The notes under the pieces are model-generated. The model searched no databases, had not been told where the DNA came from, and was given only the letters and a program-made list of their open reading frames with translations. The translations under genes were made by a program, and so were the position numbers. From Hymenobacter sp. UV11 (GTDB lineage Bacteria > Bacteroidota > Bacteroidia > Cytophagales > Hymenobacteraceae), in NCBI RefSeq assembly GCF_004684095.1, contig NZ_SRII01000002.1, positions 496,692 to 560,691 on the forward strand: 64,000 nt of DNA, in the 5' to 3' direction. Every line of letters starts with the position of its first letter. The stretch's first letter is position 1. Below are positions 26,373-36,600 of the stretch, in pieces.

Positions 26373-27746
26373 TCACTTATACACCCGCCGCAGCCACGCC
26401 TCCGGCACTGGAATGATGCAGATATTCATGCTGCGCCCATCTGCCGAGAGCATGGCCGACTGAATTTCGATGCGGGTGCCGTCGGGGCTCATGGTGGGGT
26501 GAGGGTGGTCGGCGGCGGTGGCTTTGTGGCTGGTGGAGAGCAGCAGCATTTCGTGGGTGTGCCGGTCGATGAGGTAGATGTTGCGGGCGAAGTCGTCGCC
26601 CACGGCCCAGCGGCCGTCGGGCGAGCCGCTGACGTGCCACAGGCCGCTGCCGCTGGGCGTCTGGCCCACGATGGTCATTTCGCGGGTGCGGTGGTTGACG
26701 ATGGCCAGGCCGGTGGGCTTCTCACGGGTGCCGCTGGGGCCCCAGGCCGCTTCCTGGCCGGGGTTGGCCCCGGTTACGGGCGTGCCAGCGGCTACGTCTT
26801 GGGCCACGGCCGGAATGGGACGGTGGCCCATAATGGCGAAGGCCGTTTCATCCTTGGTAATCACGGCCTCGTGCGTCACCCATTCGGTTTCGGCTTCGGG
26901 GTAGAGCGGGCGCAGGCCGCTGCCGTCGGCCAGCACCATCCAGGTGCGCTGGGGCGACTTGCCGCCCGTTTCCCAGCAAAACACGATTTCGCCCGGCACC
27001 CAGGGGTTGGTCTGGATGTGCCCAATCTGAAACGGCACCGACACCACGTACTTGATGGCGCCCGTTTTCACGTTCATCGCCGCAATGCCCGCGGGGCCGG
27101 CGCCCATGTTGCGCGGGCCAAAATTGGCTTCCAGCTTGGTGCCGGGGGGTAGGTGGCGGGCGGCCTCGTCGCGCCCCACCCGGAAGTAGGCCCAGGTTTC
27201 GTCGCCGTCGAGGGCCATGTCGCCGCCGGCTTGCAGCGCGGGCGGCGTGGTGCCGCATACCCGCTGGTAAGCGCTGGCGGGCCGCATCTTGCCGGCTTTG
27301 CTATCGGCAAAGACTTTAGCCAAATCTACTTCCACGATTTGCAAAGAAGCTGGTGCCGCTTCACCGCTCGGCGAGGGGGTAGGGCCGGGCGGCTGGCGCA
27401 TAAAATACAGCTTCATGGCGTGGCGCGCCACGTTGAGCATACCCACGTAGCCGCCCTCGCTCACCTGCACGATGTCGCCGGTCTTTTCATTCACCGCCAT
27501 CGCCTCGTTCTTCGCCCGGTTCGAGCGGAAAATGAGCCACTGCAAGTCGGCCGTCCACTGGTTATGGGTTTGGTAAATCTTGGAATCGCCGGCTGGCGTG
27601 CTGGTCAAAAACGTGAGCGGCGTGCCGGTGACGGGGTCCGTCACCACCTTCCGCTCCGCCGGAAAGCGCCGGCCAATTTGCGCCTGCGCGGGGCTGGTGA
27701 GTAGGGCGACGCAGGCCAGGGCCGGCAGGAGAAAACGAGCGCTCAT
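26373..27746 (-). CDS. PL22 oligogalacturonide lyase
   Basis: The 457-residue protein has a signal peptide (1-22) and a beta-propeller with the PL22 regions DPVTGTPLTFLTS, YQTHNQWTADLQWLIFRSNR, EWVTHEAVITKDE and DHPHPTMSPDGT; the conserved His residues would hold the metal. It cleaves short galacturonides by beta-elimination. Many PL22 enzymes are cytoplasmic, but the signal peptide puts this one in the periplasm. It is the last gene of the SusC-SusD-GH43-GH43-PL11-PL22 operon; repeat B4 separates it from PL11. Confidence 0.9.
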   Translation of the reverse strand: MSARFLLPALACVALLTSPAQAQIGRRFPAERKVVTDPVTGTPLTFLTSTPAGDSKIYQTHNQWTADLQWLIFRSNRAKNEAMAVNEKTGDIVQVSEGGYVGMLNVARHAMKLYFMRQPPGPTPSPSGEAAPASLQIVEVDLAKVFADSKAGKMRPASAYQRVCGTTPPALQAGGDMALDGDETWAYFRVGRDEAARHLPPGTKLEANFGPRNMGAGPAGIAAMNVKTGAIKYVVSVPFQIGHIQTNPWVPGEIVFCWETGGKSPQRTWMVLADGSGLRPLYPEAETEWVTHEAVITKDETAFAIMGHRPIPAVAQDVAAGTPVTGANPGQEAAWGPSGTREKPTGLAIVNHRTREMTIVGQTPSGSGLWHVSGSPDGRWAVGDDFARNIYLIDRHTHEMLLLSTSHKATAADHPHPTMSPDGTRIEIQSAMLSADGRSMNICIIPVPEAWLRRVYK

Positions 27747-27794
27747 GGGTGGGAGGGGGGGTAGGAATTATTGTAATGTGCTTTCATACCACGC

Positions 27795-27897
27795 TGGTCA
27801 TCATGCAGAGCGCAGCGAAGCATCTCGCTCGAATCGTTGGGTTTAGTGACTCCAGTGGCGCAAGCGAGATACTTCGCTACGCTCTGCATGACGTTCC
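27795..27897. repeat. Family B-like inverted repeat (B4)
   Basis: The outer arms are inverted copies around CATGCAGAGCG, with the inner part GAAGCATCTCGCT matched by AGCGAGATACTTC. It is a divergent member of family B and lies between the PL11 and PL22 genes. Confidence 0.85.
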
Positions 27898-27913
27898 AGA
27901 AAGGTAAATGCCA

Positions 27914-29866
27914 CTACTTCACGGGCTGGCTCGCCGGCATTTTCATGCCCTCGCCCAGGAAGTACCCGGTGTGCGGGGGCTGATTATACCCCACGTTTTC
28001 GCGGGCCACGCCGAGGCGGTAGGTGGGGTCTTGCATGAGGCAGGGCAGGCGGTAGGTGGTGGGTATGGTGGTGGTGCAGATGAGCAGCGCCTGGTTGTCG
28101 GCGGTGCGCCAGACTACCTCCTCGCGCCAGTCGCCGAGCAGGTCGGCCGACAGGCAGGGGGTAGCCTTGGTGCCATTGTTGGAAACGGCGCCGAAGGGGC
28201 TGCCGTCGAGCAGGCGCGTGGTGGTGGCGTTTTTATAGTCCCACTTGTCCACGTGGGTGCCGTCGAGCAATTCGCGCAGCAGGTCGCCATCCCACCACAG
28301 GCCGAAGTTGACCGAGCGGGGCGCGTTGCCGATGCGCTCGCCTTTGATAGAGCGCAGGCCCACCTCGGGCGAGCCGCCCCATAGCTCGGCGCCGGGGAAG
28401 CGTGGGTCGATGTCGGCGGCCATGGCGCGGCCGGCGTCCTGGCCATCATCGCCGTGCCACAATATTTTGCCATCGGTGGCCGAGTAGAGCGCCACGCCGG
28501 GGCCGGCGGGGTGGCCGGGCACAGGCTCTTCGTTTTCGTGGGCGCCCCACACTTCGAGGCCCGGCGTGCTGGGGTCGAAGTCGCTGACGTGCAGCGCGTC
28601 GCCGTGGCGCAGGCCGGTGCTGAACAGGCCCTGGCCGTTGTCATCGACCACCATCGCGCCGTACACGATTTCGTCTTTGCCATCGGCGTCCACGTCGTTC
28701 ACGCTCAGGCCGTGGTTGCCCATGCCGGAGAACGGGTTTTGAGCGTCTTTCGAGTCAAAAACCCAGCGCTGGGTAAGCTTGCCGCCGCGCCAGTCCCAGG
28801 CCGCGAGCACGGTGCGGCCGTAGTAGCCGCGGCACATCACGGCGCTGGGCAGGTGGCCGTCGAGGTAGGCCACGGCGGCCACGAAGCGGTCACAGCGGTT
28901 GCCGTAGCGGTCGTTGCCGCCATTGCCCCCGATGCCGCCCCAGCCATCGATGGGGTCGCGGCCCGGCACGTAGGGCGCGGTGGCGAGCGCGGCCCCGGTT
29001 AGGCCGCTGAACACCGTGAAGTACTCGGGCCCAGCCAGGATACGGCCGTAGCGGGCGTCGCGGGTCCCCGGCACGGCGGGCGCGTCGGTGGGGGTAGTGA
29101 GCGAGCGGTAGTCCTTGCTGGCGTCACCGATGGTTTTGCCGGTGCCATCCACGGTGCCGTCGGCGGTTTTGCAGGCTACTTCGGCCTTGCCATCGCCGTC
29201 AAAATCGTAGGCCAGAAACTGCGTGTAGTGGGCCCCAGCGCGGATGTTCTTGCCGAGGTTGATGCGCCACAACAACGTGCCATCGAGGCGGTAGGCATCA
29301 AGCAGCACCGGCCCGGTGAGGCCGGCCTGGCCGTTATCCTTGGAGTTGGAGGGGTCCCACTTGAGAATAAGTTCGTACTGACCATCGCCGTCGAGGTCGG
29401 CCGCCGAGGCGTCGTTGGCGCTGTAAGTGTAGGCGCTGGCCTCGGCGCCGGTGCCCACGGTGCCGCCCGTGGGCTGGCGCAGCGGCACGCGCAGGTAGGG
29501 CTGGGCCCACACGCCAGCCCGCACCGGGTGACTATCCGCGCCACTGCCGGCCGGCTGCACGAAGTAGGTGTAGGCGGGGCCAGCTTTGGCGCTTTCATCC
29601 AGGTAGTTGGTGCCGGCGAGCAGGGGAGTGCGGGTAAGCTTCACCGGCGCCGCAGTGCCCGCCTGCCGGTACACGTCGAAGCCCCGGCCCGGCGCATCGG
29701 TCGCCAGCAAGCGCCAGCTGATGAACGTCTGGCCCTTGCCTACCGCCACGGCCACGGTGCCCCGGTCGAGGGCTTCGAGCTGGCGGCCGGGGGTAGGGGC
29801 CCGGCCGGCGGTGAGCAGGCCGGTGGCGAGGACGAGGGTGGCGGCGAGGCGGATGGGTTGGTTCAT
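27914..29866 (-). CDS. PL11 rhamnogalacturonan lyase
   Basis: The 650-residue secreted protein starts at ATG 29866 with a signal peptide. An N-terminal fibronectin-like part (GKGQTFISWRLLATDAPGRGFDVYRQ region) is followed by an eight-bladed propeller with several calcium-binding loops (DLDGDGQYE, DFDGDGKAE, DVDADGKDE). This is the YesW/YesX-type rhamnogalacturonan-I lyase. It cuts the Rha-GalA backbone by beta-elimination and makes the ends used by GH105. It starts 62 bp after the upstream GH43-like gene. Confidence 0.94.
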   Translation of the reverse strand: MNQPIRLAATLVLATGLLTAGRAPTPGRQLEALDRGTVAVAVGKGQTFISWRLLATDAPGRGFDVYRQAGTAAPVKLTRTPLLAGTNYLDESAKAGPAYTYFVQPAGSGADSHPVRAGVWAQPYLRVPLRQPTGGTVGTGAEASAYTYSANDASAADLDGDGQYELILKWDPSNSKDNGQAGLTGPVLLDAYRLDGTLLWRINLGKNIRAGAHYTQFLAYDFDGDGKAEVACKTADGTVDGTGKTIGDASKDYRSLTTPTDAPAVPGTRDARYGRILAGPEYFTVFSGLTGAALATAPYVPGRDPIDGWGGIGGNGGNDRYGNRCDRFVAAVAYLDGHLPSAVMCRGYYGRTVLAAWDWRGGKLTQRWVFDSKDAQNPFSGMGNHGLSVNDVDADGKDEIVYGAMVVDDNGQGLFSTGLRHGDALHVSDFDPSTPGLEVWGAHENEEPVPGHPAGPGVALYSATDGKILWHGDDGQDAGRAMAADIDPRFPGAELWGGSPEVGLRSIKGERIGNAPRSVNFGLWWDGDLLRELLDGTHVDKWDYKNATTTRLLDGSPFGAVSNNGTKATPCLSADLLGDWREEVVWRTADNQALLICTTTIPTTYRLPCLMQDPTYRLGVARENVGYNQPPHTGYFLGEGMKMPASQPVK

Positions 29867-29928
29867 TAGTGGTTGAGATAGTGTTGTTCTGGCGGGTCTC
29901 GTGAGGTGCTCCGTTCGCTCCACATCCC

Positions 29929-30960
29929 TCACTTCTCCGGCGGCTTCAAATTCACGTAAGTCGGTTGGTCGCGGTCGCAGGTCAGTTGGCCGTTGTCATA
30001 GTGCAGCTCCACTACCTGAATGACGCTGCGGCGGGCGGCTACGCTGGTGGCCGGCGCGGGGTGGGCCGCCGCCCGGCCGGGGTGGGTGAAGTAAAACAGG
30101 TAGGCGCGGCCGCCGCTCACCACCACGTCGGCGTGGCCGCCGATGGCCTGGTCGTCGGGGCCCCGGCCAGGGGCTTCGAGCAGGCGCGTGGCTTGCGGCG
30201 TCCAGTGCAGCAGGTCGGTTGAGTGGAAGGCGGCGAGGCCTTTCCAGGGGTCGATTATCAGCCAGTACTGGTCGTGCCAGCGGAATACCTTGGGGCCTTC
30301 GCCGCGCTCGGCCAGGGCGGGGCCGTGGTCGGTCCAGGTGTTCAGGTCGGGGCTGTCGGCGTAGTAGGTGCTTTTGTGGTCGCGCTCGTTGTTGTACCAC
30401 AGCCGCCAGGTGCCGTTGGGCAGCTTCAACACGCTGGCGTCGATGACCTTATCCGTGGCGAGGGGTAGGGTGCTCACGTAGTGCCAGTTCAGGAGGTCGG
30501 GGCTGGTGAGGTGCACGATGGTGCGCGGGTGGTTCCAGTCAGTAAAAACGCCCGGCACGTAGGTCAAAAACATGTGGTAGATGCCCTTATCCGCTATCAC
30601 ATCAGGCGCCCAGAAGGTGTAGCCGGGCTGCGGGCGGTAGTTGATGTTGGCCGTGTCGCGGTAGGTCCAGGTGGCGCCGCCGTCGCCCGATTCGGCAATG
30701 CCGATGCTGGTGCCGTGCACCCACGTCACGCCGGTGGCGGCCGAGTCGGTGGCGCGGCGGTTGGTGTAAAACATCCACCACTTGCGGGCCTTTTTATTCC
30801 AGATAATCACCGGGTCGGCCGCGCCATCATACACCGGGTCGCGGTAGAGCGGCTTGGGCGCGAGGTGGCCGGCCGGCGGGGGGGTAGGGGCTTGGGCCCG
30901 TCCGGTCATCGGTAGCAGTGCCAGCACTAGCAGGCACCAGCAATGAAAAAACCGCCGCAT
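29929..30960 (-). CDS. GH43-like five-bladed propeller glycosidase
   Basis: The 343-residue protein has a signal peptide (1-22) and propeller landmarks: YDGAADPVIIW with the likely base Asp, WWMFYTNRR, FWAPDVIADKG and IDASVLKLPNGTWRLWY. This pattern fits GH43 and its relatives (arabinosidases, galactosidases). The substrate is unknown, probably an arabinose or galactose side chain of rhamnogalacturonan-I. Its stop is 62 bp before the PL11 start, and its own start is 2 bp after the second GH43 gene. Confidence 0.8.
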   Translation of the reverse strand: MRRFFHCWCLLVLALLPMTGRAQAPTPPPAGHLAPKPLYRDPVYDGAADPVIIWNKKARKWWMFYTNRRATDSAATGVTWVHGTSIGIAESGDGGATWTYRDTANINYRPQPGYTFWAPDVIADKGIYHMFLTYVPGVFTDWNHPRTIVHLTSPDLLNWHYVSTLPLATDKVIDASVLKLPNGTWRLWYNNERDHKSTYYADSPDLNTWTDHGPALAERGEGPKVFRWHDQYWLIIDPWKGLAAFHSTDLLHWTPQATRLLEAPGRGPDDQAIGGHADVVVSGGRAYLFYFTHPGRAAAHPAPATSVAARRSVIQVVELHYDNGQLTCDRDQPTYVNLKPPEK

Positions 30961-30962
30961 GG

Positions 30963-31901
30963 CTACGGGGCGGCTGGCGCTGCCAGCAGGGTTTGCAGCT
31001 CGGCCTCCGAAATGGGCAGCACGGTGCCGTGGCGCAGGCCGGCGGGCAGGTGCAGCTTATCCGAAGCATCGGTCCAGTGCGTAAGGTCGGTCGATTTTAC
31101 CACGCCGTATTTATGGTCGCGGTACTTGTCGAAATACACCAGCCACTCGCCGCTCACGCGGGCCGTGGTGGGCCCCTCCGCCCAATAAGCACCCGTGATG
31201 GGCGCCGACGCCGGCCCGTACGGCCCGCCCAATTTTTCCGCAAAAGCTACCCGAATGTTCTTTTGCGCCGGCTCGCGCGTTTCGTCCTTCAAAAACATCA
31301 CGAACCGCTTGCCGTCGGGCTGAATAGTGGCGTCAATCACATTGAAGCCCGGCTCATACAGCAGCCGCGTCGGCGTAAAGGTCTGAAAATCTTGGGTCGA
31401 GGTGCAGTACAGCCGGTGGTTGTAGCCGCTCTCCTGCGTGCTTTGAGTGGCCGGAAACTTGCCCGTGATGGTGGTGGCCCAGTAAATGAGGTAGCTTTTG
31501 GTGCGCGGGTCGTAGGTGATTTCCGGGGCCCAGCAGTTGCGGGCGTTGGGCTCGTCGGCCATCACCGGCAAAAAGCGCTGGGCGCTCCAGTGCACCAGGT
31601 CTGGGGAGGTGGCGTAGCCGATGCCGCGGTCCTGCCAGCTCACCGTCCAGACCATGTGAAACTGCCCATCCTGCCCCCGAATAATGCAGGGGTCGCGCAT
31701 CAGTCGGTCCTGGGCCACGGTGGGGCGCAGCACGGTGCTGTCGCCGTGCAGAGCGGCCCACTGGTAGCCGTCGCGGCTGTAGGCCAGGTGCAGGCCGTCG
31801 GTGCCGTTGTTCTTGAAGTAGCAGAACAACAGGGGGGTAGGGGCTGGCAGCTGGGCGGCCGTGAGGGCGAGCAGGGTGGCGGCTATGAGGGGTAGGCGCA
31901 T
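30963..31901 (-). CDS. GH43-family glycosidase
   Basis: The 312-residue protein starts at ATG 31901 with a signal peptide. The propeller pattern RDPCIIRGQDGQFHMVWT, NCWAPEITYDP, YLIYWATT, VIDATIQPDGK and YWAEGPTT fits a GH43 enzyme, with the Asp of RDP as the likely base and the Glu of AEGPT as the likely acid. It should remove arabinose or galactose side-chain units in the periplasm. The start is 164 bp after SusD, with repeat B5 in the gap. Confidence 0.85.
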   Translation of the reverse strand: MRLPLIAATLLALTAAQLPAPTPLLFCYFKNNGTDGLHLAYSRDGYQWAALHGDSTVLRPTVAQDRLMRDPCIIRGQDGQFHMVWTVSWQDRGIGYATSPDLVHWSAQRFLPVMADEPNARNCWAPEITYDPRTKSYLIYWATTITGKFPATQSTQESGYNHRLYCTSTQDFQTFTPTRLLYEPGFNVIDATIQPDGKRFVMFLKDETREPAQKNIRVAFAEKLGGPYGPASAPITGAYWAEGPTTARVSGEWLVYFDKYRDHKYGVVKSTDLTHWTDASDKLHLPAGLRHGTVLPISEAELQTLLAAPAAP

Positions 31902-31941
31902 GGGTGGGAGGCAGTAAGGAAGCTGGTATTTAGGCATTTTT

Positions 31942-32041
31942 GAACGTCATGCTGAGCTTGTCGAAGCATCTCTACCACGCCAGTCGGTTAGTAATTCTAA
32001 CGGCGTGGTAGAGATGCTTCGACAAGCTCAGCATGACGTTC
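31942..32041. repeat. Family B inverted repeat (B5)
   Basis: The arms 31942-31981 and 32002-32041 are exact or near-exact inverted copies starting GAACGTCATGCTGAGCTTGT, with a 20-bp loop. It lies between SusD and the GH43 gene inside the operon. Confidence 0.94.
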
Positions 32042-32064
32042 TTTTTGAGTCCTTAAATACGCCC

Positions 32065-33588
32065 CTAATTATACCCCGCGTTCTGCTGCCAGAAGCCGGG
32101 GTTAATCTGCATTTCCTGCAAGGGCACTGGGAACAGCAGGTCGTGCTCGTCGAGGGGGGTAGGGTGGCGCACGGCGTTGTCCTTGATAAACTGGTTCATC
32201 ACGGTGAGGGCGCGGCCGGTGCGCACCAGGTCAAACCAGCGCTGGCCTTCGGCGGCAAATTCCCAGCGGCGCTCCTGCTCCAGGGCCAGCCGGAAATTCT
32301 CCTTGGTCATGGTTTTGAGCACCGGTACGCCGGCGCGGGTCCGGATGCGGTTTAGGTAGGTGAGGGCCAGGGTGGGCACTGCGGCGCCGGTGCCGGCTTC
32401 CTCGTTCAGCACTTCGGCCTGCATCAGCAGCACGTCTTCGTAGCGGATGAGGGGGTAGTTGTTGGGGTAGTCGCGGGTGCCGGTGGGGGCGGTGGTACCC
32501 TTCTCCAAAAACTTGGTGAACTGAATGCGCGGCGACACAAACTTGGTCTTGGTATCGACGTAGCCCGAATCGATGGTGGCCGCCTTGCGGGTGTCGATTT
32601 TGGGCCAGCCGGCGCCCAGCAGGTTGGGGTTCACGCCCGCGTCGGGGCCGAAGGGCTGGTACGTAACCCACTGCGAGGGGTACTGAAAGCCCATGTCGGA
32701 GGGCGCGGTGCTGCCCAGCCCGCCGGTGCCCGATATGTACTGCACCTCAAACAGCCAGTACTTATTGTCGTTAACCGTCTGAAACATGGTCTTGTAGCTC
32801 GGCGCGATGGCCGGCACGCTGGCGCTCACGCCCTCCTGGGCAATCACGTCGGCAAACTGTTGCTTGGCCAGCGGCAGCTTGTCGGCTTGCTTGAGGGGGT
32901 AGCCGTACATGGTCAAATACACCTTGCCGAGCAGCGCCTTAGCGGCCCACTTGGTCACGCGGCCCTTGTCAGTGGCGGCATATACGTCGGGCAGGTTGGC
33001 GGCGGCAAAAGTCAAGTCCTCGGTAATGACCTTGTACACGTCGGCGATGGGCGCGCGGGGCAGGTTTTTGGCCTCCGAAATGCTGACTTCGGTGGTGGTC
33101 AGCGGCACCGGCCCCCAGTAGCGCACCAGGTCAAAATAAGCCAGCGCCCGCAGAAACCGGGCTTCGGCCGTGAACTGCGGCACCCGCGCAAACGACATGG
33201 CCGGCAGGCGGCCCAGCACCACGTTGGCGCGGTAAATGACGGAGTAATAATCCGACCAGGTCGTCTCAAATTGCCCGGTCTGCGAGGTGGCCGAGTAGCC
33301 GTTGATATCGGCGTAGTCGCGCTGCACGTTCAGGCCTACCGTCACCACGATGTCGTCCGAGCGCAGCTCCGACAGGTTCCAATAAGAGTCGCCGGGGATG
33401 GGCAGAAAATCGTTGTAAATACCGACTACCCCCTGGTTGAAGTCCGACTCGGTTTTGTAGAAGTCGGCCACGCTGTTGTGGGCTTCGGGGGCAATGTCGA
33501 GCACCTTGTTGCAGGCGCCCAGCAGCAGGCTAGCGCTCAGGCCAAGGCCCAGCAGCGCGGGCCGATAAAAAGAGATAAAGGGTTTCAT
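32065..33588 (-). CDS. SusD/RagB-type glycan-binding lipoprotein
   Basis: The 507-residue protein has a lipoprotein signal ending LLLGACNK (Cys26), followed by the SusD start pattern DIAPEAHNSVADFYKTESDF. TPR-like repeats and the usual C-terminal region (LNRIRTRAGVP, ALEQERRWEFAAEGQRWFDLVRTG, FPVPLQEMQINPGFWQQNAGY) fit the family. It sits on the outer surface and caps the SusC channel encoded just upstream, 30 bp away. The operon suggests rhamnogalacturonan-I fragments as ligand. Confidence 0.95.
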   Translation of the reverse strand: MKPFISFYRPALLGLGLSASLLLGACNKVLDIAPEAHNSVADFYKTESDFNQGVVGIYNDFLPIPGDSYWNLSELRSDDIVVTVGLNVQRDYADINGYSATSQTGQFETTWSDYYSVIYRANVVLGRLPAMSFARVPQFTAEARFLRALAYFDLVRYWGPVPLTTTEVSISEAKNLPRAPIADVYKVITEDLTFAAANLPDVYAATDKGRVTKWAAKALLGKVYLTMYGYPLKQADKLPLAKQQFADVIAQEGVSASVPAIAPSYKTMFQTVNDNKYWLFEVQYISGTGGLGSTAPSDMGFQYPSQWVTYQPFGPDAGVNPNLLGAGWPKIDTRKAATIDSGYVDTKTKFVSPRIQFTKFLEKGTTAPTGTRDYPNNYPLIRYEDVLLMQAEVLNEEAGTGAAVPTLALTYLNRIRTRAGVPVLKTMTKENFRLALEQERRWEFAAEGQRWFDLVRTGRALTVMNQFIKDNAVRHPTPLDEHDLLFPVPLQEMQINPGFWQQNAGYN

Positions 33589-33618
33589 AATCAGCTAAAA
33601 GACGGGTGGGAGAGGAGC

Positions 33619-36600
33619 TTACAGCGTGATGTTGAAGCCGAAGGTGTAGACGCGGGCGGGGGGGTAGCCGCCGTAGTCGTAGCTGCCCAGGCCGGTGCCG
33701 TTGGAGGCCTCCGGCGTGAAGCCGCCCTTGTAGTGCGTGAAGAGGTAGGCATTCTCCACGGCCACGTACACGCGGGCCCGGTTGTAGAAGCTCGCCGTGG
33801 GCAGGTTGTAGCCGAGCGTGATGTTCTTCAGGCGCAGGTAGTCTGACTTATACAGCCAGCGCGTGTCGTAGTAGGCGCCGGTGGTGGCGTTGATGCTCGG
33901 CGTCATGCCATCGCCGGGGTTGTCGGGCGAGCGCCAGCGGTTGTTCCACACGTCGAGGTGGTTATACAGGTAGCCCATGCCCGGCCGGTCGATGCTGCGG
34001 CCCACCAGCGAGTAGATGTAGCCGCCAGTCTGGGCATTCATCAAAATACTGAGGTCGAAGCCCTTGTAGCTGAACGTGTGGGTCATGCCGTAGGTGAGGC
34101 TCGGCTGTGGGTTGCCCATGAGGGTGCGGTCGTTGTTGTCAATCACGCCGTCGCCGTTCACGTCGCGGTACTGCGAGTCGCCGGGCGTCGACTTGGCCAT
34201 GTGGGGGCTGGCATCAATTTCCGCCTGGTTTTTATACACCCCGATGGCGTCGTAGAGCAGAAACGAGTTGATGGGCTGCCCCACCTGAATGATGGAGGTG
34301 AGGTTGCTGAAGCCGGTCTGAATGGGGGTGTCGGCGTCGCCGAGCTTCAGCACCACGTTCTGGTTGTAGGCCACGTTGAAATTGGTGCTCCAGGTAAAGC
34401 CGTTGCCCACCACGTTGCGCGTATTCAGGCCCAGCTCGATGCCGCGGTTGCGCACGCTGCCCACGTTCTGGTAGCTGTTGTTGAAGCCCGTCACGGCCGA
34501 CTGCACGGCATTGAGCAGCAAGTCGTTGGTAGTGCGCGTGTACACGTCGCCCGACACCAGCACGCGGTTATTGAGCAGGCCAAAGTCGAGGCCCGCATCG
34601 TAGCTCACGGTTTGTTCCCAGCGCAGGTTTTCGTTGGCGAAGTTGGCCGGCGAGTAGCCCGTCACGGCCGCACCGTTGAGCGAGTAGTTGCTGGGGTTGA
34701 GCAGCGCGTACTGCACGTTGTCGGGAATGCGGTTGTTGCCCGTCATGCCAAAGCTGGCCCGCAGTTTCAGGTCGCTCACGGCCGTGACGCCCTTCATAAA
34801 CGGCTCCTCCGACAAGCGCCAGCCCACCGACGCGGCCGGAAACAAGCCCCAGTGCGAATTCGAGCCAAACTTCGACGAACCATCCTCGCGCAGGCTACCC
34901 GACACCAGGTATTTGTCCATATAACTGTACTGCGCCCGGCCGAAAAACGATACCAGCGCCGTTTTGTAAGGCACGGAAGTATAGGTGCTCGTGTTGGAGT
35001 TGGCGCTGTTGAACAGGCCCGACCAGTCGTTGGGCAGCTTCGAGGCATTTTGCTGGCTCACGTCCTGGCGGGTGGTTTCGAGCGAGGTGCCGCCAATCAC
35101 GTTAATAGAGTGGTTGCCCAGCTGCTTGGTGTAGCTCAGCAGGGCCTGGCCCAGGTAGTGCGTGCTGTACTGCTGGTTGCGCGAGGCGGTGCTCAGCGCG
35201 CCGTCGTTAGCGGCGGTGGCCCAGTCGCGCGAGGCGCTGGTGGGCGTAAACGCGTTGGCTACCAGGTACAAGTTGTCCACGCCGGCCAGCGTTTGCAGCT
35301 GCAGGCCGGGCAGGCCCAGGTCGATGTTGAGACCAATGTTGGCGTTCATCCGAAAGCGCGTGGTGTTGTTCTGGGTGCGCTGCATCACGGCCACCGGGCT
35401 GATGTAGCGCCCCGACCAGGGGTAGGCGGGGTAGGGATTGGCACCCACCAGCACGCCCGCCGCCAGCGGCCCCACGGGTGGCATCTGAATGGCGTTGAGC
35501 GCCTGCTGGTCCTTGCCATCCACGCGGCCCAGGTTCGAGTCTTCGAGCGAAGGAGCCAGCGTCATGGTCAGCCGGATGCCCTTGCGGATTTTGGCATCGA
35601 AGTTGGCCCGCAGCGTGCCGCGCTGCAAGCCGGTGTTAATGACCAGGCCGCGCTGGTTGAGGTACGAGCCGTTGATGCTGTAGTTGAAGTCCTGGGTGCC
35701 GCCCGACACGCCCAGCGTGTACTGCTGCATGGGCGCGGGGGGTAGGAACTCCTTTTGCCAGTCGATATACGCCAGGCTGTCAGTGCCGTACGCCCACTTG
35801 GGGTCGTAGAGGTAGCGGTAGTAGCTGGTGCTGCTAATGGCGCTGCCGCCCAGGCGCGCCTTGCGCACGCTCATGGGGTCGTCGGCGCGGTTGAGGACGT
35901 TTTGCTTCACCCAGTCCTCGTCAATGCCATCCTTGCGCATCTGAATCCACTCCTCGGCCGTCTGCACCTTAATGCGCCGCTCCTGCGTTTGCAGGCCCAC
36001 GAAGCCCGAAAGCTGCAGCTGCGCCTTACCAATTTTGCCGCGCTTGGTGGTAATCAGCACGACCCCGTTCGAGCCGCGCGAGCCGTAAATGGCGGCGGCC
36101 GAGGCATCTTTCAACACTTCCAGGCTGGCCACGTCGGTGGGGTTGAAGCCGCGCAGGTTGTCTACCGGCACGCCGTCTACCACGTACAGCGGTTCGGTGG
36201 AGGCGTTGATGGAGCCCGTGCCCCGCACCCGTATTTGCAGGTCAGCACCCGGCTCGCCCGACACCGTTTGCACCGACACGCCGGGCATCTGGCCCGCCAG
36301 CGCATTCTCGATGCGGTTCACCGGCCGCTCCTCAATCTCTTTTGAAGTGATGCCCGTCACGGCCCCGGTCACGTTCGAGGCCTTTTGGGTGCCGTAGCCC
36401 ACCACCACCACGTCGTCGAGGCTCTTGTTATCGGTTTCGAGCTTCAGATTAACTGTCGTTTGGCCCGGCGTGAGCGCGATTTCCTTGCTCACGTAGCCCA
36501 CGTAGGAGAACACCAGCGTGCCCCGGCCGCCCGGCACGCTCAGGGAAAAGGCGCCGTCGGGACTGGTGCCCGTCCCGTTGGTGGTGCCCTTGAGCAGCAC

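Noticed and set aside
33958..35745. 595-codon open frame antisense to the first SusC
   Set aside because: Composition-driven shadow rich in Ala, Val, His and Arg; the SusC frame is unambiguous. The same applies to the long antisense frames at 41723-43414, 47607-48974 and 53512-55266.
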